Below, piece after piece: positions 25,468 through 36,519 of a stretch of DNA of 64,000 nt. The notes beneath the pieces are model-generated. The model was not told the origin of the DNA. It did not search any database and worked only from the letters and a program-made list of their open reading frames with translations. The translations under genes were made by a program, and so were the position numbers. How positions within the stretch are numbered: position 1 is the stretch's first letter; each line of letters opens with the position of its first letter. The stretch comes from Acanthosepion esculentum (taxonomy: Eukaryota; Mollusca; Cephalopoda; Sepiida; Sepiidae). Location of the stretch: contig OZ038478.1 in NCBI GenBank assembly GCA_964036315.1, positions 149,600,683 through 149,664,682 of the forward strand, written 5' to 3'.

Positions 25468-26244
25468 AATACAGAAAAAATCAGTTTAATGAAATGAATG
25501 TGGTATTGTATCAATCAGGTTTACTTGACACATATGTTTTGTAAAAAAAAAAACTCTGTATTTATTTATCATCTATAATGTTTGAAGACAGTTTCCAAAC
25601 GTATAATTATCAACATTTCCAATGTGCAATATCTTTCATACTTAATCTTACACGGTATATTTGCAATATACATTTATGTAAAATAATATGTCAGCATTGA
25701 TTGCTTAATACCAAATCGTTTGTAAAATAATTTGCATAATAAATTATATAAAGTGAATATATTTATAGGAAATATATATATATTATATGGATCATTCGGG
25801 CCTTCTGTTCCTTTCATAAATGCTTAATATTGTTTCAAATTTAAGATCAAATGCAACGGTTAATAAGGAGAAAATCTTAGAAAATGAAGTTAATTCACTA
25901 ATTAAAAATTTATTACAGAATATGAACAACAAAAGTGTAGGGCTATGTGCACAATCTGGTTGATTTAATTCTTCAAAATGATATCAGAATCCTCAAAATT
26001 GTCATATACCATGGAACATTTCTACATTTTTTTACAAAGTTCACTAAGCAATTTACAATTTTTCTTTAAGACCGTATATTTCGTCAGGCGTACGCCCTTT
26101 CGAAGATAGAAAAATATGCATAATTACATTTTTGTTTACAAATAATTTGATAATTATTTAATAATTTTTTTATTTTATATAAACTGAATAATTTTTACAT
26201 ACAGCTCATTCAAAATTTAATAAATATAACAATGCAAACTTATG

Positions 26245-26290
<46 letters not shown>

Positions 26291-26335
26291 TATATATATG
26301 TATTATAATTAACTGATTTAAAATATGTTTTTTTC
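25468..26335. other. Unassigned AT-rich DNA with TA repeat
   Basis: It contains a (TA)n array at about 26250-26298. No gene seen. Confidence 0.5.
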
Positions 26336-26339
26336 GCTA

Positions 26340-26640
26340 AACAGTAATAAAAAGATTAATGATAGAACTAGCAGGGTAATCAAGAGGGAATTTGCGAAGA
26401 ATAGGGCTATAACTAGCCAAGTCTAAGCGAAGTGCGTCGGTGGCTGTTAGAACAAGGCTACAAATCTTGTACACGAAGGTTTAAGCCGCTAATAAGCAAA
26501 GCCAACAAAACCAAAAGACTTGAATGGCCTCACTATTATAAAAACTTCACCGTAGAAGACTAGAAGAATTTTCTCTTCTCCGATGAAACGAAAGTTGAGC
26601 TAAATACAAAGGATAAGGTGATCACTTTTATCGAACAGCA

Positions 26641-26643
<3 letters not shown>
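26340..26643 (+). pseudogene. Tc1-like transposase fragment
   Basis: The segment reads NDRTSRVIKREFAKNRAITSQ, then after a frame change SCTRRFKPLISKANKTKRLEW and HYYKNFTVED, a stop, KNFLFSDETKVELNTKDK. This is the Tc1 order from the end of the DNA-binding region to LFSDET, which holds the first catalytic aspartate (present). The coding similarity stops where the (TA)n array at 26644 begins, so the remaining D35E part is absent. At least two frameshifts and a stop are seen. Confidence 0.75.

Positions 26644-26717
<74 letters not shown>
26644..26717. repeat. (TA)n microsatellite truncating a Tc1 copy
   Basis: About 74 bp of uninterrupted TA directly follows the last recognisable Tc1 codons. 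Confidence 0.95.
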
Positions 26718-26721
<4 letters not shown>

Positions 26722-27265
26722 TAATGGTCAGAGTTGAATTATACCAGTAGACAGTGGTATTAAAATGAGCTCATATTCACAAACAAATTAAAGATCTAAC
26801 TTTTTGGCTTTTAAAAATAAAAAAATAGGAGCTCTGAAAATTCAGCTAAATATATATCGTTTAAATCTTTCTGTATATTTAGCCGATTTCAGTCAATTTA
26901 TTCCTGACGATTAATTTTGAAAGAAATAAAAGAAAAATTAAAGAACGCTATATTATTTAAAAATAAATTAATAAACGAATGATGTGAGGTATCGTAAAAG
27001 AAAATCAAATTTCAGGTAAATGTAGCGGTAGCGTTAAATAAAAATAACTAATTTCTTTACAAACCGGCTCAAATTAATTTTAAAAAAAACACAACTTTAA
27101 GTATGTATGCAACAGGTCAAATTTACGATCTCTCATTCAAAAGGGTTTAGCAATGTTGTTAGAGCCAACTTTCTTGTTGACAAAGTTTGCAAATATTAAT
27201 ATGATTGTAGCACATTTTAAGATTATCCAGTGTAAAAATAAATCTTACACACGCACACACACACA
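26718..27265. other. Unassigned AT-rich DNA
   Basis: No gene or repeat family recognised. Confidence 0.45.
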
Positions 27266-27269
27266 TTTT

Positions 27270-27320
27270 TTTAACATACAACGTGTGTTAGCACGTGCGA
27301 TACTATGTCTTCATCAGCCG
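27270..27320 (-). ncRNA. Decayed hammerhead motif
   Basis: On the minus strand, GGCGGCTGATGAAGACATAG carries an intact CTGATGA (27311-27317). Stem II would be GACA/TATC with one mismatch. The expected GAAAC is GCAC, so the catalytic core is broken. The following GTGCTAACACACGTTG resembles what often follows hammerheads in PLE-type ends. Likely a dead copy. Confidence 0.45.
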
Positions 27321-27449
27321 CCAACCATGTATATGTCTGTGTGTGTATATTTGTATGTGTGTGTGTCTGTTTGTCATAGATATCTATTTTGATAATAGAA
27401 CCAAGACAAATGATGTAGCTTATTTAAATAACCTGATTAAAAGGAAGGT

Positions 27450-28744
27450 TGGTTCGTATGTCGCCACGGACAGACATATTATTAATTTACTATTTACATT
27501 ATTCGGACGGTCGCCGTATTTATTACAAAGATCCGGCCTTCTTCGGGTCGTTGGAATGTCGAACAGAACCCTTTGTTTCGCTCACTGGGGTAGACTGTTC
27601 TAATTCCACGTGCCATGTTAAATATATGTCAGTTGTCATTTAAGTCCTGTTATTCTGCCTTAACCGGGTATTGAACTAACACACTTTGGGTCCTGTCACT
27701 GGATCTAACACTTTTATCCACGGTGCCATGTGTCCCTGACGACATCTGCTTATGTATTTCTGGGTTTTTATAAACCTAATGTCTTCAGCAACCATTTCTT
27801 TCCAGTGCTCACATTGCAATTTCTGCTGTTATCCATCTGTTTTTACCAGAGCTCATATTGCAATTTTTATGGTTATTATCGCTTTTCTCTGGCACTCTTA
27901 TTACTGGTTCCCATATTGTATTCATTTCTATGCTTAGTCGGCCTAGGATATGTGCTGATTCCTTATTTTTACGAATTTTCGAATTTTTCAGCCACGCCTA
28001 AATTTCCCCTTCCCTCGTGTTACAGCTTTCTAATGTTCTTGAAGCCTTACTTGAAGAGGGGGGAGGTCTCCCCTTTATGTTCTTTCCGCAGCTGCACGGG
28101 ACAGCGTACACACTGTCTTTAGTCATGTTCTCCTATTCTTACTCGAGAGAGATATGTTCGAAGTGTCGCCCAGCTTTTGAAGGTTGTCCTGATGTTATAT
28201 GGACCACAGATCCTTTGTATTTTCTCTGATAACCCCTTGAGATAAGGCAGGCAGACTGTTTTCTGAGTGTTGTTGTCCTCCTCCTCTTGTAACCGACTAT
28301 CCCATTTTTTGGTGTTTCTGTCATGTACCCAGGGTAGTTGTTACGTTTTAGGCTACTGCTTATACTGGGCAATTCTTTATCTAATATCTCTGGGTCGCCA
28401 CTTATGACTTTTGTGCGGTGTTGTAAGCAGCGGACGACCCCTTTCTTTACGCTCTATGGATGGTGGGATTTGAAATTGAGGTACTCTCCGGTGAATGTCG
28501 GCTTACGGTATACGAATGTCTTGAACCCATGCTCTGTTCGAGAATTTAGAATATCCAGGAATGGGAGTGTATTGTTAATCTCTTTCTCCATTGTGAACTC
28601 TATCGAAGATCTTATTGAGTTAACATGGTCCAGTAGAACTTGAAGATCTTCCTGGTGTGGCCATAATATGAAGGCGTCAACTATGTAACTCAAAACAAAG
28701 TCGTAAATACTAATATATCTACAACAGATCATAATAAAATAATT
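27450..28744 (-). pseudogene. Penelope-like element, 3' half (RT palm end, linker, GIY-YIG start, 3' end)
   Basis: Reading down from 28732: a palm motif C box reads YIVDAF (28676-28687), where active PLEs have YVDDTF. The first catalytic aspartate is therefore valine. DHVNSIRSSIEFTMEKE, LPFLDILNSRTEHG and YRKPTFTGEYLNFKSHHP follow. The frame 28139-28372 continues the linker with SLKRNNYPGYMTETPKNG. MTKDSVYAVPCSCGK (28083-28128) begins the GIY-YIG domain, which is then deleted. KESAHILGRLSIEMNTIWEP lies near 27940 as a C-terminal remnant. The non-coding end down to 27450 matches 54762-55486. A frameshift separates the two main frames. The plus-strand frames 27730-28122 and 28338-28643 are shadows. 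Confidence 0.85.
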
Positions 28745-28825
28745 AAGTTAATCATATGCTACACTAAATGTAGTATATCCAACTCAATTATTCGCAATGA
28801 TTCTTCTCCCCCCACCCCGTTAGCA

Positions 28826-29110
28826 ATTCGCAAAATATCAACATAGTTTACAAATTTAAGTACCCTCTGGCAGATTGTATCTCCAATGGATTAAATAATA
28901 TTTATGTTGGTCAGACCACAAACTCGCATTCACGACGCTTGATTCTACACTGGAATAATAACTCTAACATTTTAATGCATTTAAAACAACATGCCCGGCC
29001 GCATAAAAAAAACAGAAAATCCTTTGGGAAAAAACAACTATACTTAAACATGAAAACAATAAACAAAATCTTAAAATTATTTAAGCTATATACATAAAAC
29101 AGTTGAAACC
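28826..29110 (+). pseudogene. GIY-YIG endonuclease fragment of a second PLE
   Basis: The plus strand reads NIVYKFKYPLADCISNG, then NNIYVGQTTNSHSRRL (IYVGQ at 28900-28914), then SNILMHLKQHARP. This is the GIY-YIG nuclease core with the tyrosines and the catalytic-type arginine in SRRL retained. The usual cysteines of the C.C pair are partly lost. Reading decays after about 28990. It points away from the minus-strand PLE at 27450-28744 and has different residues, so it is a separate insertion. No RT precedes it. Confidence 0.65.
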
Positions 29111-29384
29111 TAACCTGAACAAAATAAACAATGAAAACACCATAAATATATTCAAATGCCTATAATTGATAACAGAAACCATTGGTTTGCACCAACGGTT
29201 TTCCATACGTAACACTACTTGTTTTCACAATGTTTGATCATGTGTCACGTCATGAGCCGCGGTGCGATTTTTGCTCCCAGCGTCTCGTATGCACGAGTTT
29301 GTCGTTGTTTGGAAACCTTCCATGCAAGCAAAACAGACTATCATGCTATGTCGGTGAATTGTTTAATTTATTGTAATGTACTTG

Positions 29385-29425
29385 TCACCTCTGATGATTA
29401 TGTAAGCCGAAAGCTTAGATAGGAT
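29385..29425 (+). ncRNA. Hammerhead-like motif downstream of the GIY-YIG fragment
   Basis: CTGATGA (29391-29397) is followed after 11 bases by GAAA (29409-29412). Stem II can form only weakly (TTA/TAA), as though three bases had been lost from its 5' side. The position, about 300-400 bp after a PLE endonuclease, is where PLE terminal hammerheads sit. Probably inactive. Confidence 0.4.
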
Positions 29426-29569
29426 TGAAAAAACATGTATCAATATGGTGATTTCATTCGTCTATCAATGATAATGTTATTAAGCTTAACAGACGATATG
29501 AAAAGAACTTGCATAAAATAAATAGACAAAACTTGTCTATATTAGGTAATGAAACATGCATTAATATAT

Positions 29570-29917
29570 TTATATATATATATGGAAAATATTTATGTGC
29601 ATACATATATATATATGCATACATATATACAAATATAGGTATATATATATATATATAAATGCATAAATAAATATATATATATATATATATTTGTATAAAT
29701 ATATACATACATATATATGTGCATACAAATATATATATGCATACACATACATGCATATATAAGAATTCATATATATATACATACAAATATATATGTAAAC
29801 ATATATATATAGATAGATATAATATACATATATACATATGCATATATACATACATGCATATATATATACGTATATACATATATGCATATATATATACGTA
29901 TATATATACATATGAAC

Positions 29918-29992
<75 letters not shown>
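29570..29992. repeat. TA-rich degenerate and pure (TA)n array
   Basis: Imperfect TATACA/TATGCA repeats (29570-29924) lead into about 66 bp of clean TA. The long Tyr-Ile frames of about 184 residues on the minus strand are artefacts. Confidence 0.92.
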
Positions 29993-29995
<3 letters not shown>

Positions 29996-30123
29996 TTTTA
30001 TACATGCAGTATTTAATGGAATTGACTCAATAGCCGCGATGGGGTTAAAATATTTAGTTCGATGGATATACTTTTTGGCCCTGGGTTTCGCGCTTGTGCG
30101 ATCATAAAACAATAATCTGATCA

Positions 30124-30170
30124 TTATGGGATAAAGTGCTCAATATCTGAGATAAGTCGTGTGTAAATAT
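30124..30170. repeat. Dispersed repeat, copy 2
   Basis: Matches 15101-15147 (TTATGGGATAAAGTGCTCAA and following bases). It lies 37 bp upstream of the 60-bp palindrome. Confidence 0.7.
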
Positions 30171-30206
30171 AAAAGTGAACATAGAAGTCAACACTTAGAG
30201 GTGACA

Positions 30207-30266
30207 GTCTGTTTCATGCTAGATGCAATCGTCAGGACTGACGATTGCATCTAGCATGAAACAGAC
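30207..30266. repeat. Perfect 29-bp-arm palindrome with hammerhead-like core boxes
   Basis: The arms 30207-30235 and 30238-30266 are exact complements around a two-base centre (GA). Each arm, read outward, contains CTGACGA, then 13 bases, then GAAAC. CTGANGA and GAAA are the invariant hammerhead boxes. On the minus strand (left arm) GAAACAG is followed by ACTGTC, so ACAG/CTGT could form stem III and leave a GUC triplet. Stem II would be only TGC/GCA with a flanking U-U, and the palindrome has removed the proper stem I partner. A foldback made from a hammerhead-bearing repeat is the best reading. Confidence 0.5.
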
Positions 30267-30932
30267 ATATATCTGAAACATGAAATAGACACACACACAT
30301 ATATACGTGCGCATGAGCGTCTGTGTCTTACTACACAACACCATACATATTTGAAGGAGTGCAGCGGGAGAAATCAATAGGTTCGAATTTGGGAATAGTT
30401 ACAATATTGTCTTTCTCTAAATGAATGCTAATTCCACGATGTCTGAGCTGTTGTCCCCCGGGATATGGAGGAAACGTTTCGATCTAATTGGAATGGAGAT
30501 ATGAACGAGCTGAAACATTTGGGATGAAAACAAAAAATAAAAATGCATAAAAATTACAAAAGTACTAAATTCGGTACTGCGTGGCTCGCTGTTGCCAAAA
30601 GACCATAAGGATTTTCTTCATTGCTCTATACAATTCTTTGGTTTTTCTGCGTAGTTTATTCTATCTTTGATGGTCTTTTTCTAATTCTCCCATTCTATTC
30701 TTAGTCGGAATATTTGAAAGTCGTATTTATTGATATTTCCCATAAAGGCATAATGCCTTTGAATGATCGAAAAATTAATTTTATATTCATGGACATATGT
30801 ATGTATGGTTTATCGGATTGGTGGACGGATGGACACATAAATACGTAGTAGAAAGTTTGCAGGAAATGTATGTGTCCACAACTACATGCATTAAACATAT
30901 TTGCAATTTGGCAATAACTCGCTCTCTCTCTC

Positions 30933-30933
<1 letters not shown>

Positions 30934-30965
<32 letters not shown>

Positions 30966-30966
30966 A

Positions 30967-31029
<63 letters not shown>

Positions 31030-31440
31030 TACATATATATCTATAGACGAAGCTTATCTTCATTCAAATATGCTTCATTGAATACTGCAGACATAAGATG
31101 TATACTTTTATATTATATATGTATACATGTGCATTAATATATACATATATGTACATGTAAATATATATACGTCTATACATATATACATACATATATTTAT
31201 ACATATATACACACATATATAAACATATATATATACACATATATACAGAAATAAAGATATACACAGACATATATATATACAAAATATATATATTTATATA
31301 TATATATATATATATATACATATATATACAAATATATATATACTAATATAAAGATTATCAATTTTATATATATATATATACATACTAAAATATAGTTTTT
31401 CATTTGTATATGTATATATATATATTAATACATACATTTC
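30934..31440. repeat. TA-rich microsatellite and degenerate TATACA repeats
   Basis: Mostly clean TA at 30934-31024, then imperfect alternating purine-pyrimidine sequence until the mariner copy starts at 31476. Confidence 0.92.
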
Positions 31441-31475
31441 TATATGTACATATGTTTGATTAAAACCCTGCTAAC

Positions 31476-32533
31476 ATGGAAGTACCCAAGAATCATTTGA
31501 GGCACATAATGCTTTATGAGTTCAACAAAGGAAATTCAGCAGACCAAGCGGCTTGAAACATTCACTCAGTTTATGCAGAGGAATGTGTGAATGAAAGAAC
31601 TTGCAGGAGATGGTTTGCAAAATTCAGAGGTGGAGATTTCACCCTTGAAGATGAAGATCGAATCGGACATCAACTTGAGTTTGATGAAAAGCTTCCTGAA
31701 GCAGCCCTTGAAGAAAATCCTGCTTCATCAGTTGAGGAATTGGCAGTGTTTCCTTGGAAAAGTTCCTAAACTTGGAAAATGGGTGCCTCATGAATTGTCT
31801 GAAAACAACCTGAAATCCCGAGTTGACATCCGCTCTTCTCTCCGTTATCGCGAAATTGTTTCACCTTTTTTGGATAGACTTTTGACTGGCGACGAAAAAT
31901 AGATCTTTTATCGAAATGTTAAGCGTCGTAGACAGTGGCTTGGTAACGGGGAAGGACCCAAGCCACAGCTGAGAAGGGAACTTCATGGCCAAAATTTCTT
32001 CTTTCAATCCGGTGGGATTGCCAAGGAATAATTCACTTTGAATTCTTACCACCTAATGCAACAAATAATACTCAAATATACTGTCAGCAATTAGAGCGTT
32101 TGAACCAAGATTTGAGGAAAAAAGACCTGCTCTAGTGAATCGAAAACGGGTGGTGTTTCATCAGGACAATGCGCGTCCACACACAGCAAGAATCACGTCA
32201 GAAAATATTGAAGAACTTGTTTGAGAGAAAATCCCTCATCCACCTTATTCTCCCGACCTTGCTCCTTCAGACTACCATTTGTTTCGTAGCTTACAGGATC
32301 ATTTGGAAGAAACAGCTTTTGTAACACAGGAAGAGGTTAAAACTGACATTTGTGAGTTCTTCGAATCAAAGCCAAAAGAATTTTACAGTAATGGAATTAG
32401 TAAGCTTGTTAATAGATGGAAGGAAGTCATAATCAGGGAAAATACATTGTTGATTGAATCTATAATTAAATGTAACATTTGGTCACTTGTATTCTTTATT
32501 CAAAATTCGGACAGAACTTATGCGATGACCTGA
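31476..32533 (+). pseudogene. Mariner transposase, nearly full length
   Basis: The start codon at 31476 opens MEVPKNHLRHIMLYEFNKGN, stopped at 31554. The frame 31587-31769 continues with the helix-turn-helix part (RTCRRWFAKFRGGDFTLED). LLTGDEK carries the first catalytic aspartate (31891-31893), but a stop follows. After a frameshift, HQDNARPHTA (Asp 32165-32167) and SPDLAPSDYHLF (Asp 32270-32272) are in one frame, 34 residues apart, the exact mariner D,D34D spacing. The C-terminus runs to the stop before 32534. The tail TCGGACAGAACTTATG resembles a mariner terminal repeat; no matching 5' repeat is visible before 31476. At least two frameshifts and four stops make it inactive. Confidence 0.85.
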
Positions 32534-32595
32534 TATATATACATGCATGTACATATATATATATCCTTACATGTATCCGTAAATATATATATATA

Positions 32596-32643
32596 CAATC
32601 AAACACATAGACACACACACACACACATATATATAGACAGACA

Positions 32644-32711
<68 letters not shown>
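32596..32711. repeat. CA/TA compound microsatellite
   Basis: CA blocks interrupted by TATATAGACAGACAG, then TA, following the mariner copy. Confidence 0.93.
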
Positions 32712-32715
<4 letters not shown>

Positions 32716-33478
32716 CATTTATATGAGCAATAATATTCTTTATAGAAATCATAAAATCATGTTTTATCCGGAAAAAAATATCAGGTCTATGTAAGTCTTC
32801 TCTGTACTGGTGAGACAATGACAATGTTTACAAAGCAAATATCATCCAGTATTATTTAATCTCATTTTTCTACGATGCCAGGCGTAATATTCTTGTATCG
32901 ACAGATTTTGAAATCAGATTGTATGGAATGTCTGTCTATCTTTAATATTGCTCAGTTATTCTTTTATTATTAAATTTCAGTACGACGCTGAATATATTGG
33001 CAGGCCAGCACAAATATTGGATTAGAGGATTTCACAGCATATTCCGGTATTTATAAAGAATGGTCGGCTGTGAGATAATTTACATACGTCGCTTGCTTAT
33101 GGGCCTCCAATTGCAGGCACTTAATAAATAATCGTCAATGTAGAAAGACTTATTGGGAAAACATTTTCCTATGTTGAGCAGATCGTATTTCAATGGGGAT
33201 ATTGTTATTAAGACTAGTCCGGGTTCCTTGTGTAATATCTGATCGGTTTTAATGTGATCTGCATCTAAAATATTTTCCTTAGCATATTAGTATCTCTTTG
33301 AAGTGGTGATTCCTTTTAATCTCTCTTTGAGAAGAGAAGAGCAGAACGGTCTTAAATTCTTTCCTGCTGTTTAATTTAACAATTCAAATGTCCTTTTTCA
33401 CGCCATAATTTAATCATTAGCCATAAATACTACATGTAAAACTGGATGAAGTACTTTCTTCCTTCTTCCTAATTCTAT

Positions 33479-33480
<2 letters not shown>
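32712..33480. other. Unassigned DNA
   Basis: No gene seen. A T-rich stretch ending TTTCAG near 32980 looks like a splice acceptor, but no coding exon follows it. Confidence 0.45.
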
Positions 33481-33481
<1 letters not shown>

Positions 33482-33522
<41 letters not shown>

Positions 33523-33583
33523 CATATATATATATATGTATGTATATATATATACGTATATATATATATATATATATATATAC

Positions 33584-33650
<67 letters not shown>
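33482..33650. repeat. (CA)n-(TA)n microsatellite
   Basis: About 30 bp of CA then about 137 bp of mostly TA. Confidence 0.95.
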
Positions 33651-33652
<2 letters not shown>

Positions 33653-33719
33653 ACAAATGAAAACCAGTTTAATTGAAACTTGATTTGATTAAGCCTTTCG
33701 CATTTTTAGGCTTAATTAT

Positions 33720-35690
33720 ATACAAACACGAAACAAAGAAACGTCTGTATGTGTGTGTATGCTTAATTAATAGATTATTTGTACGTTTTTAGATAACCTG
33801 GCGTTTCTCGGGATGAAAGAAATGATTGAAGATGAATAACTTTTTAAATGTCTTTGATATTCTTTATCTTTCTTTATAATTCTTAGTTCATGTAGAAATT
33901 TAGTAATATATTCTCCTAGCTTTAATTTAAGGTAAATCTTCATTTTATCTTCATAATGGCTCGAAAGGAAAAGATTCATATCGGCTTTTCTAAAATGTAG
34001 TGCGTAAAATCATGATATAACATTGAAAATGAGCACAAGACAACTCGATCATGACTAATTTCTCATTTATATTAATGATCAGACGAAGGACATTCTCATG
34101 AATATGCAAAATAAATTTTTCTGTTGATCTTCTTCAGGGATACAGTGTATAAATTTGATACGTAATATCCTATTTATTATATATAGAATTGTGCAGTAAA
34201 ACCGATGGGAAAAACAGACAAGAAGATATGCGACTCCAGTAGATACCCATCCATCATAATCTCAATGCAAACTGTCCTTAAACTTTAGAAATCACACGAA
34301 TTATTTATATGATCTGACAAATATTTTTTATGGCTTAATAATGGGAGAAAAATGTGTCTTGACAAATTTTAATTTAACACTTACCTTTAATCCCATAGAA
34401 ATATGCATAAATAAATTATTTTGAGGCGATAATATTTTTTTTGACCAATAATGCATGCGAGGAAAATGAAAAAAAATCAGATGCGAATATTGCAGTTGGT
34501 AATATGATTAATAAAACAGAACAGAGGACGGCGATGCTTTATGGACAAATGAATGTGTATTAGTTTCATTAAAAAAAAAAGCAAAATTCAGTGTTAATTG
34601 CATCCGTTATTGGAATACGAGTAAAATATAAATAATGGATTTAACAGAATATATTTTGCTTACATAATTGATATCAAGCAAGTTACATGGGGCACATGGC
34701 GGTATTATGTAATATGTATTCATTTTACTCACCTTCGTAATAATATATACTAAGAAAATATCACTTTAATACATCATGACATTTAATAACAAGTTTACAG
34801 ACCCACACACATATAACAGTTGTAACAGTAAAATTGTCAAAATCTTGTAAAAGCAAAAGTATCCATTTCGTAGTTTAAAATTGAACTGTTGTATCTTAGA
34901 AATAATTAAAGATATATTTCTGGAATTCACCGAGGTTTTTATTAAACTATTGGACTCTACTTTGAGCAATGAGAATGTATAATTTCTCTCCAATTTTAAA
35001 AGAAGAATCTTGATGGAATCAATCATAAACGAAAGTGAATTGGTCATTATTAATTAATTCTAGCTAAGGACCGAAAGTTCATGAAGAAACTAAGATTAAA
35101 ATAAATAAAACCTAATGAGTCATATATGAAACATATCTCTCACGTTTCAAACGTGAATGGATTGAGTTGGATCTCTTTAGAGATCAATCAGAAAAGATCC
35201 AATTCTATCCAATTTGAAATTATGATCCCTTTTCTCTTCTCTTCTGTTCCCTCTTTGTTAAACTTATTCACCGTTCTCTTCATGTTACTTGGATGGACAT
35301 TGAAGATGGAACCATAATATGAATGATCGTACCAAGGCCTGAATTACTTTTTCTACTCCCCATTGCTCATTTGGGACGACAGTGGTGTTGACACAAAACG
35401 ATTTTAACCTGTTCAGTTCTCGTAGAATAACTTAAACTTTTTTTCAATAATTCTTACAACAAATGGTAAACATCTTATCTGACAACCTGGAAAAACATCA
35501 GTTTAGTGGTTTTTTTTTTAGATATTAAACATTTTGTAGAATGTACAATTTTGCTGTTACGCCCAGTGTGTGATGGGTAAATTGTCGCCATTTTATGTTT
35601 TAATTTCGTGCTTGCACATAGTTTGTATTTAATATTGTCTACTGCACATTATAGTAGTGCAAGTTGGGCATCGTCTTTGAGAATAGGAGC
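33720..35690. other. Unassigned DNA, no gene seen
   Basis: About 2 kb. Frames at 33767-33979 and 34766-35047 (minus) and 35126-35317 (plus) show no domain. TGTTACGCCCAG at about 35553 also occurs at about 16163, possibly an LTR end, without further support. Confidence 0.45.
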
Positions 35691-35693
35691 ACC

Positions 35694-36280
35694 ATGACGC
35701 AATTCACTCCGCCAGAAATTTGGAAACGGCATCACCTGCTATTTCTTGCCGTAAAGTCCAATACGAACATTTCAGAGTGTTTGGGTGCCGATCTGAGGAT
35801 CGCGCAGATATGAAAATAACTGTATGAGACTAATGCTGATTACGAATGTGTTTAGAATGATCACTAGTGATAGCGACATTATGCCTCCATTCATCTTCCA
35901 ACATGACCCCAGACCCAACTTGGAAGAGGTTTTACTGCCCTGGCTCCAAATGGTGGCTGCTGGATAACCATATATCTGGCAATAATACTCTGCACATTAC
36001 CACACAAACAGGAGAACACAGTTATAGCTGTCAGACGATTTGTCCGACCCCAATCATTCCTTAAATCTTGCCACCTATCTCACCAGATTGCAAACCCTTG
36101 ATTATTATGTGTGGTGCGGAGTTGAGCGAGAGACATAGAAACGATGTGTAACACCAAAGATGAACTGAAGGCAAGGATTATGGCAGCATTCACCAATGAC
36201 ACCGTTCGGAAGAGATGCAGGAGATTTCGAAGTCGCCAGGAGGTCAGGGTTGAGGCCAATGGTGATTTTATTGAATACAT
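35694..36280 (+). pseudogene. IS630-like (Tc1/mariner superfamily) transposase remnant
   Basis: The ATG at 35694 opens MTQFTPPEIWKRHH, a DNA-binding start that decays after about 40 codons. After a deletion, MPPFIFQHDPRPNLEEVLLP and LQMVAAG (about 35880-35965) match the region before the second catalytic residue. The motif usually QDSAPCHT reads stop-YSAHYHT, so that aspartate is lost. Then LDYYVWCGVERET (about 36095-36135) and TKDELKARIMAAF (from about 36155) to ANGDFIE give the C-terminus. This protein is common in cephalopod gene sets from my memory. Several shifts and stops are present. The 3' flank to 36360 resembles 4322-4440. Confidence 0.75.
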
Positions 36281-36413
36281 TTGCTCTTTACTCTTTCAAA
36301 ATATTTTTGTGTAACGTTGGTAAATATCTCTGTAAATAGAGATGTCAGTGTTATTTTCATTGAAGTAAACTGTTTCAAGTTTTCACTCAATGTTCAGGCC
36401 ATCAACTTTTTAA

Positions 36414-36425
36414 CACACACACACG

Positions 36426-36513
<88 letters not shown>
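36414..36513. repeat. (CA/CG)n-(TA)n microsatellite
   Basis: A short ACACGCGCGC run leads into about 84 bp of clean TA. Confidence 0.95.

Positions 36514-36519
<6 letters not shown>

Noticed and set aside
27730..28122. 130-residue plus-strand open frame
   Set aside because: It is antisense to the PLE C-terminal region identified on the minus strand.
29454..30124. Long Tyr/Ile/Cys/Val-rich open frames over TA, CA and TG arrays (here and at 8.0-8.6, 13.5, 15.0, 31.0, 32.6, 33.5 and 62.8 kb)
   Set aside because: They are translations of dinucleotide repeats with no domain or initiation context.
32960..33060. Splice-acceptor-like TTTCAG with a possible exon
   Set aside because: The frame after it stops within 15 codons and shows no protein similarity.
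33688..33716. Nine-bp hairpin ATTAAGCCT with GCGAAAGG on the minus strand
   Set aside because: A GAAA is present but there is no CTGANGA, and the hairpin is short.
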